This document shows, piece by piece, positions 1-8,896 of a DNA stretch of 64,000 nucleotides; position 1 is the first letter of the stretch, and every line of letters begins with the position of its first letter. Under the pieces are notes generated by a model that was given only the letters and a program-made list of their open reading frames with translations, had not been told where the DNA came from and did no database searches. Source of the stretch: Deltaproteobacteria bacterium (GTDB lineage Bacteria; Myxococcota_C; UBA6777); NCBI GenBank assembly GCA_002731275.1, contig PCBK01000112.1:1-64000 (forward strand), given 5' to 3'. A program made the position numbers and the translations under genes.

Positions 1-23
1 ATTGTGCGAGACACAATGCAGCT

Positions 24-96
24 TCTGGTGTAGCTCAGTCGGTAGAGCAAGTGGCTGTTAACCACTGGGTCGGGGGTTCGAATCCCTCCACCAGAG
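24..96 (+). tRNA. tRNA-Asn (anticodon GTT)
   Basis: Full cloverleaf can be drawn. The 7-bp acceptor stem is TCTGGTG (24-30) with CACCAGA (89-95), the discriminator is G96, the anticodon stem is AGTGG/CCACT around loop CTGTTAA with anticodon GTT, and the T arm carries TTCGAAT. No CCA is encoded. The gene is intact although a mobile island begins at its last bases: the crossover core GAGCAA starts at position 94, so the insertion rebuilds the tRNA end. Its likely native terminator is now 22 kb away at 22,240-22,273. Confidence 0.97.
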
Positions 97-1672
97 CAAG
101 TCTGATACCACACGGTACTCAGAACCGACCTTTTCAAAATAAGCCTTCTGGGTATTGCCTAGAAGGCTTATTTTCATTTCAGAACTGGTTAACTCAATTC
201 CATCCACCACCAATTCAAGCAGCTCTTGTTGTTCGTGGAGTTTCAAAGCCCCGAAAACTGTACCGAAGTTTTTCAATGCTTGTTGAAGATCTTGTGCATT
301 GAGGGCACTGATCCGAGCTTCTGCAATCTCGTCCTCCACATTTGTGATCTCCTGGGATAGCTGTGCTTTCTGCTCAACCAACCCCTCCAGCTTCTTACCA
401 ACCAGCTCTTGCACCAATTCCACAGGGAGTTCGGTCATACGCTCGATGAGAGCATCAGCCTTCGAACCGATTTCGTCTCGTTGGGAGATGAGGAGAGACA
501 ACTTCTGCTCGAGCTCCGAAACCTGGGCCAGGGAAGCCTCGTTCGCCAGACGCACAACATCATCCATCAGCTCCTCATCGGAGCCAAGGACTTGAAGTTG
601 CCCAATAACAAGCTCCTCAATCGCTTCGGCTCGGATGCTGCCAAGCTCGCATCCGTCCTTTTTGGTTTTCTTAGGGTGGCGGTAATAATGGTATTTCTGC
701 TTCTTGCTTGAACCACCTTCCAGAAACACCTGGCAATGGGGGCAGAAAAGTAAACCTGTGAGGACATAATTGTGGTCCACAGGAGAAATCCTGTTGCGAT
801 TGAACTTGTGAAAAAGTATCGATGTCGATGAGTGGTTCCCAGACAGCCTCCACCAGGCGATAGCGGTCCTCTTCAGAAAGAGTGCTTTGATCCAGATCGC
901 GGTTCTTGACGTTGACACCTTTCTTCGCGATGTAAGCGGGATTACGGAGCACATTGCGTATTGTTCCCCAAACAAAGGGCTCGGCAGGCTTGAAATTCCC
1001 CTGCCGAGTTGTGTACTCTTTCGTCCGATACCCTCGCTCATTTAATTCCTTGGTAACCTCAGCGATAGACCCCTTTTCCAAATAGAGCCCGAAAAGTTCC
1101 TTCACGACTTGGGCCTCTTTTTCGTTGATGAAGAGATATCCTTTTCGTTCCGGATCAAGGTCGTACCCATAGACTTGGCCACCACCATTGTACAAACCTC
1201 TCTCGGCTCTTGCTCGCATCCCAGCCCGAACTCTTTCAACTGTTTGCTCCCGTTCGAACTGTGCGAGAGCGACGAGTACGGTGGTGATAAGACGCCCTGT
1301 TGCGCTGGTGGTATCGAAGTTTTCTCTCAAGGAGATAAACTCGACGTTGTGGTCCTTAAAAATGTCCGTAAGGCCCAGAAAGTCATGACCAGACCGGCTA
1401 ATTCGACTCAACTCTGTGAAGATGACAACATCGAACTTCCCCAGTTCCATATCCCGCAGGAGCTTCTGAAGTTGTGGGCGGCCTTCGATGTCCTTGCCGG
1501 AAATGCCTTCCTCACGGTAGACATGGTCAAGCCTCCACACGATACCATCGCCATTTTTGGCTTCGATGTACCTCTCAATGCGATGGAGCTGGTTTGCCAG
1601 GCTTCCCTCTTGCTCTTCAGCTTGGCGAATGGTGGATACGCGTATGTAGGCGACGCATCTCTTTTCCTTCAC
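58..1672 (-). pseudogene. Large serine recombinase, frameshifted and C-terminally exchanged by integration
   Basis: This is the site-specific recombinase likely responsible for island insertion. The N-terminal half (1672 down to about 810) has a resolvase domain beginning with AYIRVST (catalytic Ser), then ELSRISRSG and LAQFEREQTVERVRAG, followed by a recombinase domain. The continuation lies in another frame (from about 805 down to 58). It holds a zinc-ribbon start (LTGLLFCPHC, second Cys at DGCELGS) and a coiled coil. The two frames differ by one base near 795-815, in the linker before the zinc ribbon. The protein would be about 535 residues if the frame were restored. The last 12 codons (LWWRDSNPRPSG) are read from the tRNA-Asn gene, and the TAA stop is at 58-60. 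The original C-terminus appears to be at 21,772-22,236. The frameshift could be real decay or a sequencing error. Confidence 0.85.
94..118. other. attL: left island boundary
   Basis: Core GAGCAA (94-99) is followed by the half-site GTCTGATACCACACGGTAC (100-118). The same core occurs at 22,231-22,236, where it is preceded by GTACCTTGCGGTATCAAAC (22,208-22,226). The reverse complement of the left half-site matches the right half-site at 16 of 19 positions. If the ends were joined, the two half-sites would flank a 10-bp centre symmetrically, which is the expected layout of a serine-recombinase attP. Confidence 0.82.
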
Positions 1673-2616
1673 TCTTCTCCTCCTTCGCCGAGGGATTCAA
1701 GTTCTTCAAGAGCTTCTGGCTCTTCTTCCTCTACGAACTCCCAGTCCAAACGACCATCAATGAGTTTCAAACGATACCACTTCTTCTTGCCTCCACCAAC
1801 ATCATCCAAGAACTGACGTTCCTGCCGTCGATAAGCACCTTTTTTCTTCCGACGGTCAAATTCATTTTCTCGAACTCGGCTTTCGATGACTCTCAACAAA
1901 GTCACAGAACGAACCTTGCTGAAAAGTTCCTTCGCCATGTAAAGCTCGCGTTCACACTCAACCCAACGATCTACGACCTCGTGACCAGCATCTTCAAACC
2001 CCTTGTATTTCCTCAGACCCCCATCACCGCCCAAGCGCTTCCCCCTCCACTTGCTGTTCATATACCGATAAACATCAGTATCCTTTGGAAGGCTATCAGT
2101 ACGAGAGTACGGCTTGATCGCAAGATAGGACCAAGTAACCCAATGGTTTGTTCTTTGGTTCGTTCCTTTTCCAGGATACCTAACGTTGAACGAGCCAGGA
2201 AACAATGAGGGCTCTAATCCGGCCTTCTCAAGAGCTTCATACAGTGGTGTTCCTTCGTGCTCCTTCACTTTGGCTTGTTCACAACCGAACACTTTTTTGA
2301 GAGCGCTGGGCTTGTTTGGTTCTACAACCGAGTCCTTTACGATCGCATTATTGAGTTCGTCTTGGAAAGTCTGGCTTCGAAGCATCCTGCCCTCTCGTGT
2401 CCATGCACCTGGAACTTTCAGCAGCCGGCGAATTAAATCTTTATCTTCTCGCTCTGTTTCAAAGGTCTCGTGGAGAGCTTGAGTGTATGCCATGTGAAAT
2501 GCATGTGTAGAAGGCAGATCACCCAAATCAGGGCGCACCAGCTGTGAAAAATGGTGAAATATGCTATCGAGCCGTTCTCTTGTCCGTGCTTCCAATAGAA
2601 GCCCGAAAAGATGCAC
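1669..2616 (-). CDS. Island protein of unknown function, next to the recombinase
   Basis: I do not recognise this 315-residue protein. It is charged and helical, with a Lys/Arg-rich stretch (FDRRKKKGAYRRQERQ) and an acidic C-terminus (EEEEPEALEELESLGEGGEE). Its stop overlaps the recombinase ATG by 4 bases (1669-1672), so the two genes are translationally coupled. This suggests a recombination accessory role, but that is inference. The start given is a GTG at 2616. The same frame stays open and protein-like up to 2892 without any ATG, GTG or TTG, so the real N-terminus is probably longer. An ATG at 2898-2900 is one base out of frame. A one-base loss near 2889-2894 would explain this and would make the protein about 410 residues. 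Confidence 0.7.
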   Translation of the reverse strand: MHLFGLLLEARTRERLDSIFHHFSQLVRPDLGDLPSTHAFHMAYTQALHETFETEREDKDLIRRLLKVPGAWTREGRMLRSQTFQDELNNAIVKDSVVEPNKPSALKKVFGCEQAKVKEHEGTPLYEALEKAGLEPSLFPGSFNVRYPGKGTNQRTNHWVTWSYLAIKPYSRTDSLPKDTDVYRYMNSKWRGKRLGGDGGLRKYKGFEDAGHEVVDRWVECERELYMAKELFSKVRSVTLLRVIESRVRENEFDRRKKKGAYRRQERQFLDDVGGGKKKWYRLKLIDGRLDWEFVEEEEPEALEELESLGEGGEE

Positions 2617-2959
2617 ACTAGCATAAATGTGCCTCTGGAGCGCCGACTGGATCCCTTCGCCCCAGATGGAGGGCTTTGGAATAGGCCACTGCCCATCTTC
2701 AACTCCGAAACATTCTTTCAGAAAAGAATAAACATAGAGCTTCTCAGCATACCCGTCAATGGGCGTGGTACGTCGGGAACTCAGTTGTGGGTGTCTTTGG
2801 GATCGGAGAGAAAAGAGGTTGGTTGTTACGACAGTATCGTCGGTGAGATCAGTGATGGAGAGAATGAGATCTGCTACCTTATGAAGCTTGGATTAGTCAT
2901 TGATACCCAAAACCCACCTTCCGCACCCCTTTCCAAGGAACCGTCTATTTATGGATGAT

Positions 2960-3494
2960 AAAATCAATGATAACAGTATGTTGAAAGTTCAACACACGCA
3001 ATACTGTATTTACTGTCAGTGGTGAATGAAAACCAGATCAATATGAGAATTTGTCGCGCCAGCGACATTTGCTTGTGAAAAACCCAACGATTTCGTGATA
3101 AATCCCAAAATTCAAATGTTCAGTACGGAAGATGGGCCAAAAGCACGCCATAGCAGGTAAATTCGTATGCCTGGCGGGCTTGCTGCCAGGTACTCACGAA
3201 TGCATCAGACAGAGAGCCCTCTCCATCGGCTTGCTTGAGGGCTCTTTCACGATTGATTGCATCTAGAGCCTGGCTCAATGGGTCTTTGAAGTTTCCAACA
3301 AAAACAGGTCCACCACTTTCTTATGTCACTTTTTGTGCAAACAAACTACGGATAAGGGAATATGGATTCGAAAATGGTCGTTTCTCGTTACTTGCTCAGA
3401 AGGTGCGGGGGGTGGGATATTCTGATTTGTATATTTCTGGTAGACTTGCATGAAAGTTTACAAAGAAGGACCTGTACTCCCGTATTTTCAACGT
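2960..3494. other. Gene-free stretch with two hairpins
   Basis: No convincing gene is seen on either strand. Two hairpins follow each other. The first is CCTGGC/GCCAGG with a 9-base loop, within 3,170-3,190, enclosed by ATTCGT/ACGAAT. The second is AGAGCCCTC (3,213-3,221) with GAGGGCTCT (3,237-3,245), a 9-bp stem with a 15-base loop. They lie between the end of the HNH gene (3,495, coming from the right) and the recombinase operon promoter. They could be transcription ends or a small structured RNA. Confidence 0.45.
2979..2994. promoter_or_regulatory. Palindrome upstream of the recombinase operon
   Basis: TGTTGAA-AG-TTCAACA is a perfect 7-bp inverted repeat, 79 bases upstream of the presumed ATG (2900) of the gene before the recombinase. 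ACAGTAT (2973-2979) and ATACTGT (3001-3007) lie around it. It may be an operator for this minus-strand operon. No regulator can be assigned. Confidence 0.4.
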
Positions 3495-4427
3495 CTATAG
3501 CTCTCTTTCCGGGTAGACTAAACCTTCGGAAATCGAGGGTAAGAAAGCTCTGAACTCATTTTCTAATTCTTTCGCCCTGAAAACAAGTTCTTCAACTCGA
3601 TCATTGCAATGTCTATCTTCTATTAACTCCATAAGTTCGGCAAACCGTCCGACTCTCAACTCTAATGATTCGTGTTGACGGATGGATTCGTCAAATAAAA
3701 AGCATTTTTCTTGCAAGAGGAGATAGAAGTAATCTCTACAGTTTAAGTAACTCTTCTGCTCAAGAATTCCCTCGTTAATCCCCATGTTAAAAAGCTCTCT
3801 TGCCAACTCATTGTTTGGTCTTTTATTCCACTCTTCAAGGCAACAAATCCAGAATTTATTAGTTATAATCGATATATTGAGAGCATCCCTAGGTTTATGG
3901 TAATCGTTGACGCTGTCAGAACTGGCCAACTCCAAAGCAGTACGATAACGACGCGCTGCTTCAAAGAAGTTCCCTTCTTGCTCCGAATCCCAGGCTGCTG
4001 AGCAGTATCTCCTATATCTCGCAGCTTTAGCCCTATCCGTTAGAGGTACTGGAGTCGGTTTTGGAATATCGTCGATGGTAGACTGAATGTTTTCGTGCGT
4101 CAATGGGTGAGAAATGACTTGTTGACTCACAAGATCGAAAACGACTGGCCCCAATTCTTCTATCCACCGAAACATTCGCTCTCGATGACGCTGTAATTCA
4201 ACGGGTGTGTACTTCGTTCCTCTCGGATGTTTTGAATTGTAGTGTTTGATGTTCGCATGGCAGTCAAAGCATACCGGGATTCCGTTTTCGGGCTCGTTGC
4301 TCCCACCGTCAGCCTCTTGAACAATATGATCCACCTCGATGTTGACACCACAAAACTTGGCGCATACACAACAACGACGACCAGAGCGAAAAATCAAGTC
4401 CACACGAACTTTTTTAGAAAAGGGCAT
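3495..4427 (-). CDS. HNH-type nuclease-like protein with helical C-terminal region
   Basis: A 310-residue protein. The first 80 residues form an HNH zinc-binding nuclease motif: RRCCVCAK, then VDHIVQEADGG (the catalytic DH pair), NEPENGIPVCFDCH and a final His in NIKHYN. The remainder is predicted helical. One segment (TDRAKAARYRRYCSAAWDSEQEGNFFEAARRYRTALELA) reads like a TPR pair, shown here only to mark residues of about 130-170. The ATG has GGAG six bases upstream. It follows the TPR/PD-(D/E)XK gene after 85 bases on the same strand and may be the last gene of the Argonaute operon. Family knowledge makes nucleic-acid cleavage likely; the target is unknown. Confidence 0.8.
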   Translation of the reverse strand: MPFSKKVRVDLIFRSGRRCCVCAKFCGVNIEVDHIVQEADGGSNEPENGIPVCFDCHANIKHYNSKHPRGTKYTPVELQRHRERMFRWIEELGPVVFDLVSQQVISHPLTHENIQSTIDDIPKPTPVPLTDRAKAARYRRYCSAAWDSEQEGNFFEAARRYRTALELASSDSVNDYHKPRDALNISIITNKFWICCLEEWNKRPNNELARELFNMGINEGILEQKSYLNCRDYFYLLLQEKCFLFDESIRQHESLELRVGRFAELMELIEDRHCNDRVEELVFRAKELENEFRAFLPSISEGLVYPEREL

Positions 4428-4512
4428 TGCGATCTCCTATATGTATACAGCCAAGAAGTGAAAGAAAAGTTTCATTTTTCAGCTCTATCACTTCCATATC
4501 AGTTCACCTACA

Positions 4513-6864
4513 TTATTTCTTCCCACGGATGTCCACCTGAGTGCAAAAAGCAGCAAGTCCATCACCGAGTTCCAATACATCTTGCAAAGAATGCTCGGAC
4601 TCTTGCTTGGCCCTGGCATCGAAAACCAAAAGGTAACCCCTCGTCTCATTTCGAAAGCGGAGATACTCGCGTAGTTGTTCGAAGCCACCCTCAGCATAGG
4701 ATTTTGAATATCCTCCTCCACACATCTTGATTTCAACAACGAACTCTTTACCGAGGATATTGACTATCAAATCTATCCGCCCACCAGGCAGGATTGTTTC
4801 TTTGTAAATGGATGCAGAGCGGCAAGTGGCCATGAGATCTTGGACAAACAAAGCACGTGCCATATTTTCTGGATTTTGAACAAGTTTTCCCTTTTTATGG
4901 GATTGCCAAAAAGCCTCGCTATTGAGACGGCCGCGAACCGAGAATTCTCGGAGGTACTTGATAAAGGCAGGATGGTTAGTCGGTGGAGGCTCACGACCGA
5001 TCACTAAAGGAGGAGTCACACCTTTGAGAATACTATTCGTATTTTCCTTCTGCGCTTTTTCCAACAACTTTCGGAGATCGTCTTTCTCTGGAGCGAGAGC
5101 CGAAGCTCTTTTTAGTAAATGCTCGGCAACGTTGTATTCAGCAGCTCTATAGGCTGCCGAACCCGCGATAAAGAATCCGATGTGAGAGTCAGGATCATCC
5201 TCTGCTATCGAGCTACCAACCTCGATAGCTTCAGAAAGTCGGTTCATGTTGTGGAGTTGGCTCGCAAGGCGAACACGTCGGTCTATTGACGCTGGATGGG
5301 CAGCGACAGCACGGAGAAAGAAAGACAAAGCACGCCCGTCATGCCCACTTTGCAACAACTTGACGCCAGCGAATTCCAATAAAAGTGCTTTTAGTGCAGG
5401 ACTATCGCGATCTTTTGAGACATCTAAAGCATCAATCATCAGCTCCACTTTATCAACCATCATTACAGGTCCAGACAATTCCAGTTCTTGAACTCCTTTC
5501 AAAAAAGAAACGCGCTGTACTGCTTTCTCTAATCCTACCAACGTTTCTTGGGGCTCCGTCCCGAGCAATTTTTCAACTTGGGCAGACATCAAATGTGGCC
5601 TTGCCTCAAGGAACTCTCGACGTCTGTCCAGAAGTTGCTCTGCTGTCTCATTGTCACCCAAGGTTTTGTGGCAAAGAGACTCCAACATCAAGGCGCTTGC
5701 TTGCGCATCACCGTCTTCATGGAAGGTTGTGAAAGGGTCAAGAGCATTGAGTTGTGACAAATACTTCATTGCCTGTTCATAGTTACCTAACTCCGTGGAC
5801 AGGATTCTTGCAGCAGAAAGTAGGGAGTAGGCGCGTAGACGAACCTCCTCAGGAGCTGTTGTAGGCTCAAGTCCTCGGGAGATTTCGTCATGCAAGGCAA
5901 CTGCTTCACGCAGATGCAGATGTTCAACAACAGATGCGGCTGTGCCCAGAGTTTTCCAAGGTTGTCCGCTTGCCCCCTCCTCAGAACGTATGTTACCCGC
6001 TTCACGGAGGAGAGAAAGACCCTCTGTGGCTTTGCCTGTTTTGATGAGACACACACCGAGACCATGTCGAATCCAGGCAGCATTCTCCCAGTCAATATCG
6101 ATTTTTAGCTCCATGAGACTACGATAAATGTCAATGGCTGACTCGAATCGTTCTTCGGCAGCGTAGGAATTGGCCAGTTCAAGCTGCAGCAACGATCGTT
6201 CAAGTTCATCGACACTTCCATTCTCAAGAGCAAGTCGAACGAAAGAACGAACACTAGCATATTCACGTGCATGCCGAGCGATAGATGCCGCGCAACTTGC
6301 AATGTGCAAATAATGTTGCTTGGGCCAATCCTCGCCCTGTAGAACACGTAAAGAGAGTCTGAGAACTTGCTCACGCTTTCCCTCATCAGGAATAGCAAAG
6401 GAACGAAGTCCATTTGAAAAGGCTTCAATGTCGTCATCATCAAGTGCTTGTTGGAGTTTAACAGGGTCGGATTGGAGAGCCGAGGAGATAGATTCTCTAG
6501 CCAAATGAAAAACTCGAGCCATTAGCTCGTCGCTAGGGGGTAAAGCGCCCTCGAAAGGAGTTGTTATCGATTCGGTCCTCCCAGTGTCCAGATCTAGCCG
6601 AATCTCTAGGGTCGCACCGCTCACTGGAGTTCGCACACAAGCAAACCCGCGGGTCTCCATATTCTCGAGAAAAGTAGAAAATGTATCTGTAAGATCATCG
6701 AGTTCAGCCGCACGAGCTTTGTCTGCAGCAGCCCGAGCAGCCATATCGAAGTCACTGGGGATCTCATCCCCTTGTATCAGGGAAATTCCAAATCTGATCG
6801 GAACTTCTGTTGAATCCAGAAATACATCTATTTCGAGGTCGGATGTTTTGTATTTCGCACGCAT
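4513..6864 (-). CDS. TPR-repeat protein with C-terminal PD-(D/E)XK nuclease domain
   Basis: A 783-residue protein. Residues of about 130-620 are helical with TPR-like pairs (for example LANSYAAEERFESAIDIYRS and AARILSTELGNYEQAMKYLS). The last about 150 residues look like a PD-(D/E)XK nuclease: GGRIDLIVNILGKEFVVEIK supplies the Asp and the E-x-K, followed by FEQLREYL and RGYLLVFDAR. SD-like AAGGAAAAG precedes the ATG. It starts 28 bases after the PNP-domain gene ends, on the same strand, so it is probably cotranscribed with the Argonaute. The TPR region could sense or scaffold and the nuclease could be the effector; this is inference. The catalytic motif is complete by eye. Confidence 0.82.
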   Translation of the reverse strand: MRAKYKTSDLEIDVFLDSTEVPIRFGISLIQGDEIPSDFDMAARAAADKARAAELDDLTDTFSTFLENMETRGFACVRTPVSGATLEIRLDLDTGRTESITTPFEGALPPSDELMARVFHLARESISSALQSDPVKLQQALDDDDIEAFSNGLRSFAIPDEGKREQVLRLSLRVLQGEDWPKQHYLHIASCAASIARHAREYASVRSFVRLALENGSVDELERSLLQLELANSYAAEERFESAIDIYRSLMELKIDIDWENAAWIRHGLGVCLIKTGKATEGLSLLREAGNIRSEEGASGQPWKTLGTAASVVEHLHLREAVALHDEISRGLEPTTAPEEVRLRAYSLLSAARILSTELGNYEQAMKYLSQLNALDPFTTFHEDGDAQASALMLESLCHKTLGDNETAEQLLDRRREFLEARPHLMSAQVEKLLGTEPQETLVGLEKAVQRVSFLKGVQELELSGPVMMVDKVELMIDALDVSKDRDSPALKALLLEFAGVKLLQSGHDGRALSFFLRAVAAHPASIDRRVRLASQLHNMNRLSEAIEVGSSIAEDDPDSHIGFFIAGSAAYRAAEYNVAEHLLKRASALAPEKDDLRKLLEKAQKENTNSILKGVTPPLVIGREPPPTNHPAFIKYLREFSVRGRLNSEAFWQSHKKGKLVQNPENMARALFVQDLMATCRSASIYKETILPGGRIDLIVNILGKEFVVEIKMCGGGYSKSYAEGGFEQLREYLRFRNETRGYLLVFDARAKQESEHSLQDVLELGDGLAAFCTQVDIRGKK

Positions 6865-6892
6865 TTCTTTTCCTTTGGTATCGTAGCCAAGT

Positions 6893-8896
6893 TTAGGGTT
6901 GCTCAGTTAAGAACACTCCTTGTTGAGTGAGCGCTCGGACATAAGCTGCAGCCGTATGGCAAGCATAAAGAGTCCACGCTTCATCACGTTCCCATCCAAC
7001 GACATCGCTAATACCGCGAATAGCCAGGACCGGAATATCTTCCCGTTGGCATAGGACATACACACCAGCAAACTCCATTTCGACTGCAGAAACGCCTTTG
7101 AGGACAGTTCGCCATTGCGAAATCAACTCTGGATCTTTGACCAGACGATCACTCGAAGCAATCTTTTTTGCAGTCGCGATCGGTGCAGTTCTCTGTTCAA
7201 GTCGTGTCAGTGCTTCTGAGATGCCCTCATTCCAATCTGTATTTTCAGTGGTAAAGGAACCGGTAAGATCAGGCCTTGGGCAAGCAATGCTCCCAGCATC
7301 ATTCCAACCAGTAGCTCTCCTCTCAATTGACTTGAGACGTTCCACAACTCTCGTCGCAGACGTATGTAGCAGTCCTCCAGACGCATCAAACCTCCGTTTC
7401 CCAACGCCACTGCCCGTATCCTCTATCGTCAAATCAACACAGCTACTTGATACAAGAACGTCTCCCAAGCAGAAATCAACGGTCGGAACACCTCCAGCTA
7501 TCCCCACGACGAGAATGAAGGACGGAGAAATATCCCCGATCATTTCGGAGGCGGCTGCTTGGGCAAACAAGTTGCCCTGTTGAGCGCAACGCGTGATCGC
7601 AACGCGGCACGGCCCTTTGGGGGTTTTGATAATAGAAACCTCATAAGAACGTCTCTTGCCCTCATGTTCGCTATCCGGCTCGAACTTGTCGAGAACAGCC
7701 TCGAACTCCTCCTCTTTCATCGTAATGATTCCAACATGGAAATCTTGCATGGGCTTTGTACCCTCCGTTTCAATGGGTTCATAGACAATTTCAACTGTAT
7801 TTGGTCCTGAAAGAACAACGACATCAACAACACCAGGCAAACATCTGACGAGAGAGAGTGCAGGCTCAGCTTCGAATTCGGGGTTTTCGCTCCAAAGTAA
7901 AGGTACATAAGCGTGGTAAAGAGACTTTTCTGTCAAGTAACCTTTAACTTCGGCCTTGATGTTCTCAAGTAGTTTGTCTCCCGTCGAGTTGGTGTACTCT
8001 GGGATGTAATGGATGCCGAGAACCACGCCGAGTTGCGGGATGCACAGATTGTTTCTTGAACCAACTTTGGAAGGAATGTTCTCGATGATCCGAGTTCCGG
8101 GAAAAACTGGCCTCAACACTGTCCAAGCGAGACGCTGAACTCCCTGAGCATCCTGAACAACCCAAAACCCACTCCCTTCCTCGACATCCACAGGCCACAA
8201 CCCCATGGCATCGGGTATGCTTCTCATCAGGGCTACAACTTTCTCAACTCTGGGGAGTTGGAGGTCTACACAGGAGGCCAAAGCCTTCAACGCAGCTGCG
8301 TGGAAAATAGCCCACTCCACAGAAAGATTCTTGGCGTAGTAAAGTTCGGACAAAGCGGCAACTTGCTGTGGAGAATCATCGAGTAGACCTGCTGATTGTG
8401 CTGCAAGTTTTAGCAATGGCGCAACATCATTCCAAGAGCTGACCGAGCCTTTGAGAACGGCATTCGCAAGAACAAGAAGCTCACGCCTCATATCGTCTTT
8501 TTCGCGTAAAAGAGCCTCATCAAGCAGACGAAGAAGCCAATCCGTGTTTTCATTTACGGCAACCAACCCCACAGCCAGCGCAAACAAAGCAACAGGATCG
8601 CCTTCGAGTCCTTGTGGTTGATTGGGAGTAAAATAGCTTCTGCCGCGTAAACGCGGAATACTCGAAACGAAAGACGACTTGGCACGCTCGTTCCCAAAAA
8701 CGGCAAATTCGAGACCAGCTTCGACGATGTCCGAGAAGCTGGGAATCCCAGAATGACTTTCTCTTGCGCCAGGTGGCTCCAGAACACCAAACCATGCTCC
8801 CAACAAATGTAACAAACGGGAACCAATCGCATCATCCAAGCCCGCAACAATACGTTCGTGAACGAGGTCAAGTAGCAGAGGGGGTTGTTGGTTCAT
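6893..8896 (-). CDS. Argonaute-linked protein with C-terminal nucleoside phosphorylase (PNP/UDP) domain
   Basis: A 667-residue protein starting at the ATG that overlaps the Argonaute stop by 4 bases (ATGA, 8893-8896). An in-frame upstream extension to 9,049 was not used. Residues 1-380 are helical and unrecognised. Residues of about 386-655 form a PNP_UDP_1 (nucleoside phosphorylase/nucleosidase) fold: HVGIITMKEEEFEAV, VVGIAGGVP, LGDVLVSSS, a late VEMEFAGVYVLC and AIRGISD with the family's acidic residues. Such domains occur as effectors in several bacterial immune proteins, where they could degrade nucleosides, NAD or related metabolites. Tight coupling with the Argonaute suggests it is the effector of that system. 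Which base or nucleotide it cuts cannot be told from sequence. Confidence 0.85.
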   Translation of the reverse strand: MNQQPPLLLDLVHERIVAGLDDAIGSRLLHLLGAWFGVLEPPGARESHSGIPSFSDIVEAGLEFAVFGNERAKSSFVSSIPRLRGRSYFTPNQPQGLEGDPVALFALAVGLVAVNENTDWLLRLLDEALLREKDDMRRELLVLANAVLKGSVSSWNDVAPLLKLAAQSAGLLDDSPQQVAALSELYYAKNLSVEWAIFHAAALKALASCVDLQLPRVEKVVALMRSIPDAMGLWPVDVEEGSGFWVVQDAQGVQRLAWTVLRPVFPGTRIIENIPSKVGSRNNLCIPQLGVVLGIHYIPEYTNSTGDKLLENIKAEVKGYLTEKSLYHAYVPLLWSENPEFEAEPALSLVRCLPGVVDVVVLSGPNTVEIVYEPIETEGTKPMQDFHVGIITMKEEEFEAVLDKFEPDSEHEGKRRSYEVSIIKTPKGPCRVAITRCAQQGNLFAQAAASEMIGDISPSFILVVGIAGGVPTVDFCLGDVLVSSSCVDLTIEDTGSGVGKRRFDASGGLLHTSATRVVERLKSIERRATGWNDAGSIACPRPDLTGSFTTENTDWNEGISEALTRLEQRTAPIATAKKIASSDRLVKDPELISQWRTVLKGVSAVEMEFAGVYVLCQREDIPVLAIRGISDVVGWERDEAWTLYACHTAAAYVRALTQQGVFLTEQP

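Noticed and set aside
61-99. Long tRNA direct repeat at the far island end
   Set aside because: No second copy of the tRNA 3' end is found; only a 6-base core is shared, as serine recombinases need.
1109-1816. Long plus-strand open frame over the recombinase
   Set aside because: It is antisense to the well-recognised recombinase and has no protein features.
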